Part shown: positions 1 to 7,325 of the stretch, piece after piece | Position numbering within the stretch: position 1 is the stretch's first letter | How the letters are laid out: every line of letters begins with the position of its first letter | NCBI RefSeq assembly: GCF_002419815.1 | Contig: NZ_DIGV01000016.1 | Span: 1-14,056 of the forward strand | DNA from: Brevundimonas sp. UBA5713 | Lineage (GTDB): Bacteria > Pseudomonadota > Alphaproteobacteria > Caulobacterales > Caulobacteraceae | Reading direction: 5' to 3' | DNA length: 14,056 bases | The notes under the pieces: generated by a model | Seen by the model: the letters and a program-made list of their open reading frames with translations, nothing else | Database searches by the model: none | What the model was told of the DNA's origin: nothing | Translations under genes and position numbers: made by a program

Positions 1-1048
1 CGGCACGGGCGCGGGCTTCGGCCTCGGCGGCAGCGGCCGCGCGCGCCTCGGAAGCACGGGCCAGCCCTGCGGCACGGTTGTTCAATGAACCCAACTGGGT
101 CTGGTTGGTGGTCAAGGTGCCGGCATGCTCTCCGTTCATATAGATGTCGAACGCCGCCGGCTCAGATACATCCACCACCGCCTGAACATTTTGCGGCGCG
201 CGCCAGCTGTCACCGGCCGCCAGTTGGCGGGCAAACAGAATGCGACCGTCGCCCTGACGGATCACCAAGGTGACGGGGCGATTGGCCTGCAGCACGACAA
301 TGGAGCTGGTGGCCGGAGCGCCGTACAGGGCACCGCGCGGATTAAAGGCGGCCTGCACCGGCGGCGAAGGCGGGGTGGCCGTGGCCAGCGCTTCCGGATC
401 ATCGCCCAGCAGCTCGGCCTCGATACCGCGCGTCAGATACATGGGCGGAATACTCTGGTCGGGCGGAGCGGCCTGCGGCGCGTTCAGCGTCAGTTCTTCC
501 GGGCCGGGCACATCGGTGATTTCACGCCATTCCTTGGGCGTGGCCACAAGGTCGGACGGATGAGGCGGCTCGATCCGGCTGAGGCGCTGATAGATATTCC
601 ACGACAGAAAGGCCACGGCGACCATGCCGACCACGGCTAAAATAGCCGGAGAACGGCGGCGCATTTCCTGGAAGGCAGCGCCGGTCGGGGCCTGAAGCTG
701 GGTCGCGGCCTCCGGGTTTTCGCGCTTGAACTGTTCGACCGCTTCCAGTTCGTCCAGCCCCAGCACCTGCGCATAGATGCGCACATAGCCGGTGGTGAAG
801 ATGCGTGACGGCAGGACCGACTGGTCGCCCTGTTCAATGGCGGTCAGAAAGCGCGGATGGACGCGGGTCTTGGTCGACAGCTCGGCCATGGACAGGCCCG
901 ATGCCAGACGCGCCGCGCGCAGACGTGCCCCCAAGGACAGGTCCTGCGACGTGTCTGGGGCAGCTGTATCTGTCTGGGACGGCAAAGGCCGATCCTGATC
1001 CATCGAGCGGGGTATCCGTGGCGTTTGCGCCGTCAGCGCCTGATCCAT
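1..1048 (-). CDS. RodZ-like helix-turn-helix membrane protein (C-terminus cut by window edge)
   Basis: The frame reads open from an ATG at 1048 to the left edge (349 codons), so the stop is outside the window. In order it shows a polar, variable N-terminus (1-36), a Cro/C1-type HTH of the HTH_25 kind (about 37-75, with LGARLRAARLASGLSMAEL), a basic stretch at 130-132, one hydrophobic membrane span (about 133-150), a Pro-rich linker (160-245) and a DUF4115/RodZ C-terminal-like beta domain (about 248-305, including VTLVIRQGDGRILFARQL). This is the RodZ architecture: a cytoplasmic HTH that in RodZ binds MreB, one span, and a periplasmic domain. After that domain an Ala/Glu/Arg-rich run begins at about 327 and continues past the edge. 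It lies 41 nt downstream of ptsP on the same strand. Neither possible start (1048, or the in-frame ATG at 1003) has a strong ribosome-binding site. The architecture is seen directly; a role in cell shape is inferred, and another RodZ-type paralogue is possible. Confidence 0.8.
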   Translation of the reverse strand, partial: MDQALTAQTPRIPRSMDQDRPLPSQTDTAAPDTSQDLSLGARLRAARLASGLSMAELSTKTRVHPRFLTAIEQGDQSVLPSRIFTTGYVRIYAQVLGLDELEAVEQFKRENPEAATQLQAPTGAAFQEMRRRSPAILAVVGMVAVAFLSWNIYQRLSRIEPPHPSDLVATPKEWREITDVPGPEELTLNAPQAAPPDQSIPPMYLTRGIEAELLGDDPEALATATPPSPPVQAAFNPRGALYGAPATSSIVVLQANRPVTLVIRQGDGRILFARQLAAGDSWRAPQNVQAVVDVSEPAAFDIYMNGEHAGTLTTNQTQLGSLNNRAAGLARASEARAAAAAEAEARARA

Positions 1049-1089
1049 CGCTTAGACGACCATCCGTCCATGTTCAACGTATGGCGCGG

Positions 1090-3378
1090 TCACACCCCAA
1101 GGTTCAGCTTGCGGGCCAGGGACTCGATCTCGCCGCGCACCGACGAGGCCGATGAGGCCAACAAGGGCTCCATGCCCCGCCAAGCCGCATTCAGATCGGC
1201 GGACAGGATCATCCGCTTGACCGGCCCCACGCCACTGGCCGGAGCCGACAGGCGGTCAAAGCCCAAGGCGATCAGGGCAAAGGCCTCCAGCGGCTTGCCC
1301 GCCATCTCACCACAGATCGACACCGGCGTATTGGTGTCGGTGCATTTCCGGCGGATTTCCAACAGCGCTCTCAGCGCCGGCGGCGACATGGCGTCATAGC
1401 GGTCCGCCACGCGCGGATTGGTCCTGTCTGCGGCAAACATATATTGCATCAGGTCGTTGGTGCCGACAGAGACAAAGTCCGTCAGCGGCAACAGGGCGTC
1501 GAGGTGCCACAGCAGGCTGGGGCATTCGATCATGGCCCCCAGACGGATCAGGCGCGGGAGGTTGCGGCCTCGGCGACGGGCCCAGTCGCATTCCACGTCC
1601 ATCAGTTCGCGCGCACGGCGGAACTCTTCGACCGTGGCGATCATCGGGAACATGACGCGCAGTTCGCGACCTGCCGCCGCGGCCAGCAAGGCACGAAGCT
1701 GCATCCGCAGCAGGGCGGGACGGTCCAAACCCAAGCGGATGGCACGACGGCCCAAGGCGGGGTTTTCCTCGCGCTCGGGCTCCAGATAGGGCAGCACCTT
1801 GTCGCCGCCGATATCCAGCGTGCGGAAGGTCACAGGGCGGTCGCCTGCCGCATCCAGCACCAATTTGTACAGCGCCGTCTGGGCCGTCAGCTTGGGCAGC
1901 TCGTCGGCCACCATGAACTGGAACTCGGTACGGAACAGGCCGATGCCCTCGGCCCCCGTCATGTCGAGGTTTTCCAGATCGACCGCCAGACCGGCATTGG
2001 TCAGCAGCATGATGCGCCGCCCATCCAAGGTGACAGCGGGCGTATCACGCAGCTGGTCGAACTCGGCGCGGCGTTGGGCGCGCACCTCCATCCGGTTCTG
2101 GATGGCGGCCAGCATGTCGGCACGCGGGCGCAAATAGGCCTCGCCCGTCTCGCCATCGACGATGACGGCATCGCCCTCGGACAGGCGGTCACGCAGACCG
2201 GGCAGACGGCCCACACACGGGATTTGCAGGGCCCGCGCCACAATGGCGGCGTGACCGGCGGGGGAGCCTTCTTCCAGCAGCAGGCCCTTAAGCTTGCTGC
2301 GCGGATATTCCAGCAAATCGGCCGGACCCAGATTACGCGCCACCAGAATGGCGTCGTCAGGAATGACGCGCGCCGAGGGGTCATCGCCCATCAGGATACG
2401 CAGCAGGCGGTTGGCCAGATCTTCGAAATCGTGCAGCCGCTCGCGGATATAGGGGTCACGGGCGCTGGCAAAACGGGCGCGGTGTTCGGTACGCACACGG
2501 TCCACCGCCGCCTCGGACGTCAGACCACTGCGGACCGCCTCCAGCAGGGAGCGGTTCCAGCCGCGGTCGTCCGCGAACATGCGGTAGGTTTCCAGCACCT
2601 CATAAGGGGTGCCGCCCAGCTTGGCTTGACCGCCCTCCAACAGCACGTCGATGCTGGATTTCAGTGCCGCCAGACCGGCATTCAGGCGCTGCTCTTCCAG
2701 TGCCGGATCGTCGGCCAGCAGCTTGTCGGGCGGAACCGGCGCTTCGTGCAAAATGGCCCGACCCACGGCCAGACCTTCGGCGAACTTCTGGCCGCTCAGA
2801 CGCTCGGGCCGGTGCGGAGCCAGTTCGACGTCGCGCAGTTCGGCATCGCCCAGCAAACCGCCGGAGGCCACGGTCTCGGACAGGACCATGGCGATGTTCT
2901 GGATATCCTCCAGCTCGTCCTCGTCATAGACGCGGGCGGCACGGTTCTGCACGACCAGCACGCCGATGGCGCGGCCACCGCGCAACAGCGGCGCGCCAAG
3001 GAAGGCGTTGAACGGGTCTTCGCCCGTTTCGGGGCGATACGAGAAACTTGGGTGTTCCTGCGCATTCGACAGGCTGACAGGCTGGGCCAGACGGGCCACT
3101 TCGCCCACCAGACCTTCGCCGGGGCGCAGACGGGTGTTGTGGACGGCCTCGGGGTTCAGACCTTCGGTCGCGAACAGTTCCAGTTCACCCGACCCGCGTC
3201 GCAGATAGATGGAGCAGACCTCGGCCACCATGGAGCGGGCGATGATCCGCACCACCACGTCGAGACGCTGTTGGGCGCTGGCCACATGGGCCGCATCGGC
3301 CCCGCCCGCCAAAGCCTCGCGGATTTGGCGCAGGAGGTTTCTGGGCCCCCTTGTCGACAGTCCGCCTGCTTTGACCAT
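1090..3378 (-). CDS. ptsP: Phosphoenolpyruvate-protein phosphotransferase PtsP (EI-Ntr) with N-terminal GAF domain
   Basis: This is enzyme I of the nitrogen-related PTS. It autophosphorylates on histidine from PEP and passes phosphate to NPr (PtsO), which phosphorylates EIIA-Ntr; it is cytoplasmic. The 762 residues show a GAF domain (about 25-170), the HPr-binding/EI N-terminal region (about 200-335), the phosphohistidine loop GSPAGHAAIVARALQIP with His376, and a PEP-binding TIM barrel (about 445-735). The barrel carries GIGLFRTEFQFM, SVGTNDLMQYMFAADRTN and SICGEMAG with the catalytic Cys at 689. Length and order fit PtsP rather than sugar-PTS EI, which lacks GAF. I chose the ATG at 3378 because AGGAG lies 5 nt upstream; a GTG at 3384 overlaps that Shine-Dalgarno sequence and is less likely. 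It is 62 nt downstream of lysC and upstream of the RodZ-like gene, so a lysC-ptsP-rodZ-like transcript is plausible. GAF domains of this family have been linked to sensing of small molecules such as glutamine. Confidence 0.95.
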   Translation of the reverse strand: MVKAGGLSTRGPRNLLRQIREALAGGADAAHVASAQQRLDVVVRIIARSMVAEVCSIYLRRGSGELELFATEGLNPEAVHNTRLRPGEGLVGEVARLAQPVSLSNAQEHPSFSYRPETGEDPFNAFLGAPLLRGGRAIGVLVVQNRAARVYDEDELEDIQNIAMVLSETVASGGLLGDAELRDVELAPHRPERLSGQKFAEGLAVGRAILHEAPVPPDKLLADDPALEEQRLNAGLAALKSSIDVLLEGGQAKLGGTPYEVLETYRMFADDRGWNRSLLEAVRSGLTSEAAVDRVRTEHRARFASARDPYIRERLHDFEDLANRLLRILMGDDPSARVIPDDAILVARNLGPADLLEYPRSKLKGLLLEEGSPAGHAAIVARALQIPCVGRLPGLRDRLSEGDAVIVDGETGEAYLRPRADMLAAIQNRMEVRAQRRAEFDQLRDTPAVTLDGRRIMLLTNAGLAVDLENLDMTGAEGIGLFRTEFQFMVADELPKLTAQTALYKLVLDAAGDRPVTFRTLDIGGDKVLPYLEPEREENPALGRRAIRLGLDRPALLRMQLRALLAAAAGRELRVMFPMIATVEEFRRARELMDVECDWARRRGRNLPRLIRLGAMIECPSLLWHLDALLPLTDFVSVGTNDLMQYMFAADRTNPRVADRYDAMSPPALRALLEIRRKCTDTNTPVSICGEMAGKPLEAFALIALGFDRLSAPASGVGPVKRMILSADLNAAWRGMEPLLASSASSVRGEIESLARKLNLGV

Positions 3379-3392
3379 GGTCACTCCTGTCA

Positions 3393-3428
3393 GCGCATCA
3401 TCGGGTCAGTGTACCAGATAAGATGCGC
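3393..3428. repeat. 7-bp inverted repeat between lysC and ptsP
   Basis: GCGCATC at 3393-3399 and GATGCGC at 3422-3428 are perfect reverse complements separated by 22 nt, inside the 62-nt gap between the lysC stop and the ptsP ATG. In the transcript this would form a 7-bp hairpin just upstream of the ptsP ribosome-binding site. No T-tract follows, so it does not look like an intrinsic terminator. It may be an attenuating or processing hairpin, a protein-binding site, or chance. Confidence 0.35.
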
Positions 3429-3440
3429 CTTTGTTTTCAC

Positions 3441-4739
3441 CTATAGGGCTTCCAGTCCATAGGCCGCGTGAAGCGCTCGAACGGCCAACTCGGCATAGGC
3501 CGATTCAATCAGGACACTGATCTTGATTTCCGAGGTCGAGATAGCCTGGAATTTGATGCCCTTGTCGGCCAGAGCGCGGAACATCATCTGCGCCACACCG
3601 GCGTGCGAGCGCATGCCCACGCCGATGACCGACACCTTGGCCACATCGTCATCGACACGGATTTCCTCGAAACCGATGGAGTCCTTTTCCGACTGCATCA
3701 GTTCAGCGGCGCGCGCGGCATCGCGGCGGCCGGTGGTGAAGGTCAGGTTGACGGTGCCGGGGGTGCGGGCCTGCGACTGGACGATCATGTCCACGTTCAC
3801 ATTGGCCTCGGCCAGACGGGTGAAGACGTCGGCCGGAGCGTCGGTACGGTCCGAAAGACCCAGCAGAGTGATCCGGGCTTCGTCCCGGCTCATCGTCACG
3901 CCGGAAACGATGCGCTTTTCCACGATCTCATCCTCATCGCAAATCAGGGTGCCGGCATCTTCCGGCAGAATTCCGTTTTCATCGGGCTCGATAAAGCTGG
4001 ACAGCACGCGCACGGGAACCCGATTGTGCATGGCCATCTCGACCGAGCGTGTTTGCAACACCTTGGCCCCAAGGGATGCCATTTCCAGCATCTCCTCATA
4101 GGAGACCTTGGCCAGACGGCGCGCACGGCTCTCGACGCGCGGGTCGGTCGTATAGACGCCGTCCACATCCGTATAGATGTCGCACGGGCAGTTCAGCGCC
4201 GCCGCCACGGCGACTGCCGAAGTGTCCGAACCGCCACGGCCCAGCGTGGTGATGCGGCCTTCGGGAGTGACGCCCTGAAAGCCCGGAATGACGGCAATTT
4301 CACCGGCATCCATGCTGGCGGCCATAGCCTCGGCACGGATTTCCTCAATGCGCGCGCGAGCGTGGGCGTCATCGGTGATGATCGGGATCTGCCAGCCCAT
4401 CCAGCTGCGGGCCTTATAGCCCATATTGCGCAGGGTGATGGCCAGAAGGCCCGAAGTCACCTGTTCGCCCGAGGCGACCACCACATCATATTCATCGTCG
4501 GACAGGGTGCCCGCCGGATACAGACCCGCAGCCGGAGCCCCTGCCCCGTCGGTCCACGCCACCAGCTCATTGGTTTTACCCGCCATGGCAGACACCACCA
4601 CGGCGACCTTTTTGCCTTTAGCGGCCTCGGCCGCGACAATGCGCGCGGCGCGCCTGATCCGTTCCAGATCGGCCATGGAAGTTCCGCCGAACTTCATGAC
4701 CAGACGGCTTGCATCCGTCTGCGGGTTCGCCCCCGTCAT
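3441..4739 (-). CDS. lysC: Aspartate kinase (LysC, two ACT domains)
   Basis: It phosphorylates L-aspartate to 4-phospho-L-aspartate, the first step toward lysine/diaminopimelate, threonine and methionine, in the cytoplasm. The 432 residues start just ahead of the signature VMKFGGTSM (14-22). The amino-acid kinase domain follows (to about 265), with TTLGRGGSDTSAVAVAAAL near 164-182 and a substrate-binding DVDGVYTTDPR near 191-201. Two ACT domains lie at about 285-350 and 368-430, including VNVDMIVQ and ISTSEIKISVLI. The regulatory layout is that of monofunctional kinases inhibited by lysine and/or threonine; no homoserine dehydrogenase is fused. The ATG at 4739 is preferred; a TTG four codons upstream (4751) is possible, with an in-frame stop just above it. 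It diverges from ubiG across 80 nt and is followed by ptsP. The 5' leader has no room for a lysine riboswitch, so feedback inhibition is the likely control. Confidence 0.96.
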   Translation of the reverse strand: MTGANPQTDASRLVMKFGGTSMADLERIRRAARIVAAEAAKGKKVAVVVSAMAGKTNELVAWTDGAGAPAAGLYPAGTLSDDEYDVVVASGEQVTSGLLAITLRNMGYKARSWMGWQIPIITDDAHARARIEEIRAEAMAASMDAGEIAVIPGFQGVTPEGRITTLGRGGSDTSAVAVAAALNCPCDIYTDVDGVYTTDPRVESRARRLAKVSYEEMLEMASLGAKVLQTRSVEMAMHNRVPVRVLSSFIEPDENGILPEDAGTLICDEDEIVEKRIVSGVTMSRDEARITLLGLSDRTDAPADVFTRLAEANVNVDMIVQSQARTPGTVNLTFTTGRRDAARAAELMQSEKDSIGFEEIRVDDDVAKVSVIGVGMRSHAGVAQMMFRALADKGIKFQAISTSEIKISVLIESAYAELAVRALHAAYGLEAL

Positions 4740-4819
4740 ACCGGTATCCAATTCTCAAGCCCCTGTTCGGGGTCGTGTTGCACTTGCGTCGGGAAGAAAG
4801 GCAGTCCATCCCTTGGCTC
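4740..4819. promoter_or_regulatory. Divergent lysC / ubiG intergenic region
   Basis: These 80 nt separate the two start codons, so both promoters are probably here or slightly inside the neighbours. I could not assign a convincing -35/-10 pair on either strand. A small GC-rich hairpin, CCCC-TGTTC-GGGG, lies at about 4760-4772. An ATG-initiated frame for ubiG stays open through this region and back into lysC (to 4709), but it looks non-coding before 4820. Confidence 0.4.
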
Positions 4820-5647
4820 ATGTCCGCTTCTAACGACACCGGCCCCGAGCGCAAACCCCAAACCTCACAGGGTTTTACCGAAAATTCGCCCAAGGCGGAG
4901 ATGGAACGTGCAGAGGGCCCCAGTATCGACCCTGCCGATGTGGCACGTTTTTCCGCTCAGGCCGCTGAATGGTGGGACCCCAAGGGGCCGTTTGCGCCGC
5001 TTCACCGGTTCAATCCGGCGCGCCTGCGCTTTGTGCGCGACCGCGTGGCCGAGCACTATGGCCGCAACGCCAACAGTCGCGCCCCGTTCGAAGGCCTGAG
5101 CCTGATCGACATCGGCTGTGGCGGTGGCTTGCTGGCCGAGCCGATGCGCCGCATGGGGTTCGAGGTCACGGCGCTGGATGCGTCGAGCGAAAACATCGGC
5201 ACGGCCCGCGCCCACGCTGAACAGGTGGGTCTGAATATCCGCTATCGCGCCGCCACCGTCGAGCAGACGGTGGCCGATGGCGAAGGCCCGTTCGATGTGG
5301 TGCTGACCATGGAGGTGATCGAGCACGTAGCCGATCCGGGCGAGTTCATCCGCACCTGCTCAAAGCTGGTCAAACCCGGCGGCACTATGATCGTTGCGAC
5401 CCTTAACCGCACGCTGAAGGGCCTGCTGCTGGGCAAGTTCGCGGCGGAATATGTGCTGCGCTGGGTGCCTGCCGGTACCCACAACTGGCGACAGTTCCTG
5501 AAGCCGGACGAAATCCGCGACATGCTGAAGTCCGAGCCGCTGAGCGTCACCGGCCCGTTCGGGCTGGAGTACAACCTTCTGACCGACAAGTGGAAAGAAG
5601 GCGACGCCGACATCAACTATATGATGGTGGCAGTCAAACAGGCCTGA
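4820..5647 (+). CDS. ubiG: Ubiquinone biosynthesis O-methyltransferase UbiG
   Basis: UbiG uses S-adenosylmethionine for both O-methylations in ubiquinone synthesis (2-polyprenyl-6-hydroxyphenol and 3-demethylubiquinol) and acts at the inner face of the cytoplasmic membrane. The 275 residues show the UbiG N-terminal signature RFSAQAAEWWDPKGPFAPLH (43-62) and HRFNPARLRF. SAM motif I is LIDIGCGGGLLAEPM (95-109), followed by the acidic residue in VTALDAS. The motif II/III region is VVLTMEVIEHV with KPGGTMIVATLNRT. The family-specific segment FAAEYVLRWVPAGTHNW (about 207-223) follows. The start is uncertain. ATG 4820 gives a 27-residue polar leader, while ATG 4901 gives a length closer to E. coli UbiG, with GGAG directly abutting it. 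The frame also extends to 4709, but that would overlap the lysC start. It diverges from lysC and ends in a strong hairpin terminator. Confidence 0.95.
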   Translation: MSASNDTGPERKPQTSQGFTENSPKAEMERAEGPSIDPADVARFSAQAAEWWDPKGPFAPLHRFNPARLRFVRDRVAEHYGRNANSRAPFEGLSLIDIGCGGGLLAEPMRRMGFEVTALDASSENIGTARAHAEQVGLNIRYRAATVEQTVADGEGPFDVVLTMEVIEHVADPGEFIRTCSKLVKPGGTMIVATLNRTLKGLLLGKFAAEYVLRWVPAGTHNWRQFLKPDEIRDMLKSEPLSVTGPFGLEYNLLTDKWKEGDADINYMMVAVKQA

Positions 5648-5688
5648 AAAAAGGGGAGAGGCACCAGCTTCTCCCCTTCTTCATTTTG
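5646..5688. terminator. Bidirectional terminator between ubiG and the lipocalin gene
   Basis: A near-perfect 12-bp stem runs from AAGGGGAGAGGC (5651-5662) through loop ACCA (5663-5666) to GCTTCTCCCCTT (5667-5678), with one G-T wobble. On the plus strand it follows the ubiG stop and is trailed by CTTCATTTT. On the minus strand the stem is followed by TTTTTTC (complement of 5646-5652), a good U-tract, so it can also end the GNAT-lipocalin transcript arriving from the right. The tail is stronger in the minus direction. Confidence 0.88.
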
Positions 5689-5701
5689 GACAAGCTCCAG
5701 C

Positions 5702-6268
5702 TTAGTGCTGGGTTTCGCGCAGCAGGCTCATGTCATAGCCCAGCTCGGCAGCGCGATCGTACAGGCGCTGGCGCTGTTCCTGCGACGGCTTGGCTTCGCG
5801 GCTGAGGATCCACAGGTTGCGGCCCGACGGCTCGCCCACGATCGACCAGCTGTAGTCGTCGGCATGGTCGAGAATCCAGTAGTCACCGACGTAGAATGGG
5901 CCAAAGAAGGACAGCTTCAGCTTGGTGTTGTTGCTGCCTTCGACCACCTTTCCCTTGGCGGTGGCTTCGCGATATTCGCCGTTGACCGAGTCCTGACGGC
6001 AACCGTTGGTCACGCCGATTTGGCCATCTTCCAGCAGGCGATATTCAGCCGTAACGGCCTCACAGCCCTTTTGGTAGCCGAACTCATAGCGGGCCAGTTC
6101 GTACCATTTGCCCAGATAGCGATCGAGTTCGACCGCCTTGGTCGGCTCGGGTACATTGGCATTACCCGACGGGCCCTGACGCGCCAGAGTCGCGCATGCA
6201 CCGAGCGCCAACAGACCGGCGACAGCCACACCGGCAACGAGCAGTTTGGGGAGGGGGGAGTTTTTCAT
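5702..6268 (-). CDS. Outer-membrane lipocalin (Blc family lipoprotein)
   Basis: This is a bacterial lipocalin, a small beta-barrel lipoprotein that in E. coli (Blc) binds lysophospholipids and fatty acids at the outer membrane. The 188 residues begin with a lipoprotein signal: KLL, a hydrophobic stretch (9-22) and lipobox LALGAC with Cys25. The residue after the cysteine is Ala, not Asp, which favours outer-membrane sorting. The lipocalin signature YLGKWYELARYEFGYQKGCE (51-70) follows, then NGCRQ and WILDHADDYSWSIVGEPSGR (about 131-150), the typical GxW-to-barrel pattern. Cys69 and Cys90 are placed to form a disulfide. The ATG at 6268 is preferred, giving the MKN... signal peptide; a GTG at 6283 would add five residues without a ribosome-binding site. 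It starts 36 nt after the GNAT gene stop, so the two are probably co-transcribed. Its end faces the shared terminator at 5646-5688. Confidence 0.92.
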   Translation of the reverse strand: MKNSPLPKLLVAGVAVAGLLALGACATLARQGPSGNANVPEPTKAVELDRYLGKWYELARYEFGYQKGCEAVTAEYRLLEDGQIGVTNGCRQDSVNGEYREATAKGKVVEGSNNTKLKLSFFGPFYVGDYWILDHADDYSWSIVGEPSGRNLWILSREAKPSQEQRQRLYDRAAELGYDMSLLRETQH

Positions 6269-6304
6269 CCCACCGCAACGCACTATCGACGAACGTTGTT
6301 CCGT

Positions 6305-6823
6305 TCAGCCCAATGCGCGTTCCATATAGCGGGCATCCTCGCCATAGGACGCCAGTTTTTCGGCCATACCCGGCGGGTTCTGGGCTTCAAAACCGTTGCG
6401 AGCCCAAAAGCCCGACGCATTGTTCACAGCCACCAGCGAGATCATCCTGTAGCCGTCTGCCTTCGCCGCGTCGGCCAGCGCTTCGACGACCTGACGGGTA
6501 TAGCCGCCGCCGCGCGTGGACGGATGCAGCGCCAGATCGTGCAGGTAAACGGTTTCCGCGTCGTCGGGGACAGCGTCGATCAGGACATTCAGCGCCGGAG
6601 CCGCATAGCGTTTCCACGGATAGGCCACCAGATAGCCGCGCACGGTGCCCGCATCGTCCGACAGCACATAGCAACCGCGAGGATTAAGATCCAAACGGTT
6701 GGCGAAGCAGATACGGTCCTCGGGGTGGTCGGGGAAGGACACCTTTGCCACCTCGACCACGCCGTCCAGATCATTTTCGGTCATGGCGCGCCATTCCAGC
6801 GCCGACACGGAGGCAACAGACAT
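6305..6823 (-). CDS. GNAT family N-acetyltransferase
   Basis: A 172-residue acetyl-CoA-dependent N-acetyltransferase of unknown substrate, cytoplasmic. The GNAT fold can be followed in the sequence. An N-terminal strand/helix is EWRAMTENDLDGVVEVA (10-26). The central strands include VRGYLVAYPW (61-70). Motif A is YLHDLALHPSTRGGGYTRQV (93-112), with RGGGY in the place of the usual Q/RxxGxG/A pyrophosphate loop. Motif B-like VAVNNASGFWARNGFE (131-146) has the N-A-x-x-x-W/Y-x-x-x-G-F pattern typical of RimI-like and general GNATs. The ATG at 6823 has GGAG 6 nt upstream. It lies upstream of the lipocalin gene and 64 nt downstream of the DUF1178 gene on the same strand. No residues here fix a substrate. 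Confidence 0.88.
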   Translation of the reverse strand: MSVASVSALEWRAMTENDLDGVVEVAKVSFPDHPEDRICFANRLDLNPRGCYVLSDDAGTVRGYLVAYPWKRYAAPALNVLIDAVPDDAETVYLHDLALHPSTRGGGYTRQVVEALADAAKADGYRMISLVAVNNASGFWARNGFEAQNPPGMAEKLASYGEDARYMERALG

Positions 6824-6887
6824 CTTGAACTCCAGAAATACCGGGCCAGGCCATCAGGCCAACCCCTGAGAACGCCCCACTGGGCCT

Positions 6888-7325
6888 TCAGTTCGCCTTG
6901 GAAGGATCGGGCGGCGCGTCCGGCAGCGGCAGGCAGGGTATGCCGTCATCCTTCAGCTTTTTGATATCCGTAGGCGTGGCCTCACCATAGATTTCGCGCT
7001 TCTCGCTGCGGCCTTCGTGGATGTCGCGAGCCTCGCGGGCAAAGGCGTCGCCCACGTATTCGAAATTCTCTTCGACGTGACTGCGCACCTCGCGCGCGGC
7101 CTGCATCATCATGGTCTGCATGGCCTTTACGGCATCGGCGGGAGCGCCAGCGGTCTTCTTGGTGCCGGATACAGCGGGGGCCATGATCTGCTTTTTCACT
7201 TCGCGCGAGGCGCAGAAGGGGCATTCGACCAGACCGCGGGCGGCTTGGTCGTCATAGTCGGAAGACGAGGCGAACCAGGCTTCAAAGCCGTGGTCCTGAT
7301 CACAAACAAGGGCGTAGCGGATCAT
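6888..7325 (-). CDS. DUF1178 family protein (putative zinc ribbon)
   Basis: A 145-residue protein of unknown function, recognised by the conserved opening MIRYALVCDQDHGFEAWF, then DYDDQAARGLVECPFC and VKKQIMAP, which is the DUF1178 pattern. Cys8, His12, Cys35 and Cys38 (CxxxH...CPFC) are spaced like a small zinc ribbon, reminiscent of FmdB-type regulators; metal binding is my inference. The middle (about 60-95) is Ala/Met-rich and probably helical, and the C-terminus has EIYGEATPTDIKKLKDDGIP. Its ATG overlaps the stop of the Nit1-like amidase by ATGA (7322-7325), so the two are translationally coupled and probably act together. This pairing recurs in alphaproteobacteria as far as I recall. 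No signal peptide or membrane segment is visible. Confidence 0.88.
   Translation of the reverse strand: MIRYALVCDQDHGFEAWFASSSDYDDQAARGLVECPFCASREVKKQIMAPAVSGTKKTAGAPADAVKAMQTMMMQAAREVRSHVEENFEYVGDAFAREARDIHEGRSEKREIYGEATPTDIKKLKDDGIPCLPLPDAPPDPSKAN

Noticed and set aside
1..60. GC-rich repetitive stretch (gcggcggcagcggccgcgcg and similar), possibly a repeat element
   Set aside because: It is the Ala/Glu/Arg-rich coding tail of the RodZ-like gene in frame; no periodic unit is present.
1444..3462. A 672-codon open frame on the plus strand antisense to ptsP
   Set aside because: It is a GC-codon shadow of ptsP, rich in Gln/His/Gly and with no recognisable domain, while the opposite strand carries every EI motif.
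4740..4819. Lysine riboswitch or leader-peptide attenuator upstream of lysC
   Set aside because: Only 80 nt separate lysC from ubiG, too short for a lysine riboswitch, and no Lys/Thr-rich leader peptide is visible.
3468..5099. A 543-codon plus-strand open frame antisense to lysC
   Set aside because: Same shadow effect; lysC motifs are intact on the minus strand and the frame runs into ubiG out of phase.
5705..6964. A 419-codon plus-strand open frame across the lipocalin and GNAT genes
   Set aside because: It spans two well-supported minus-strand genes and the gap between them, with no domain signal.
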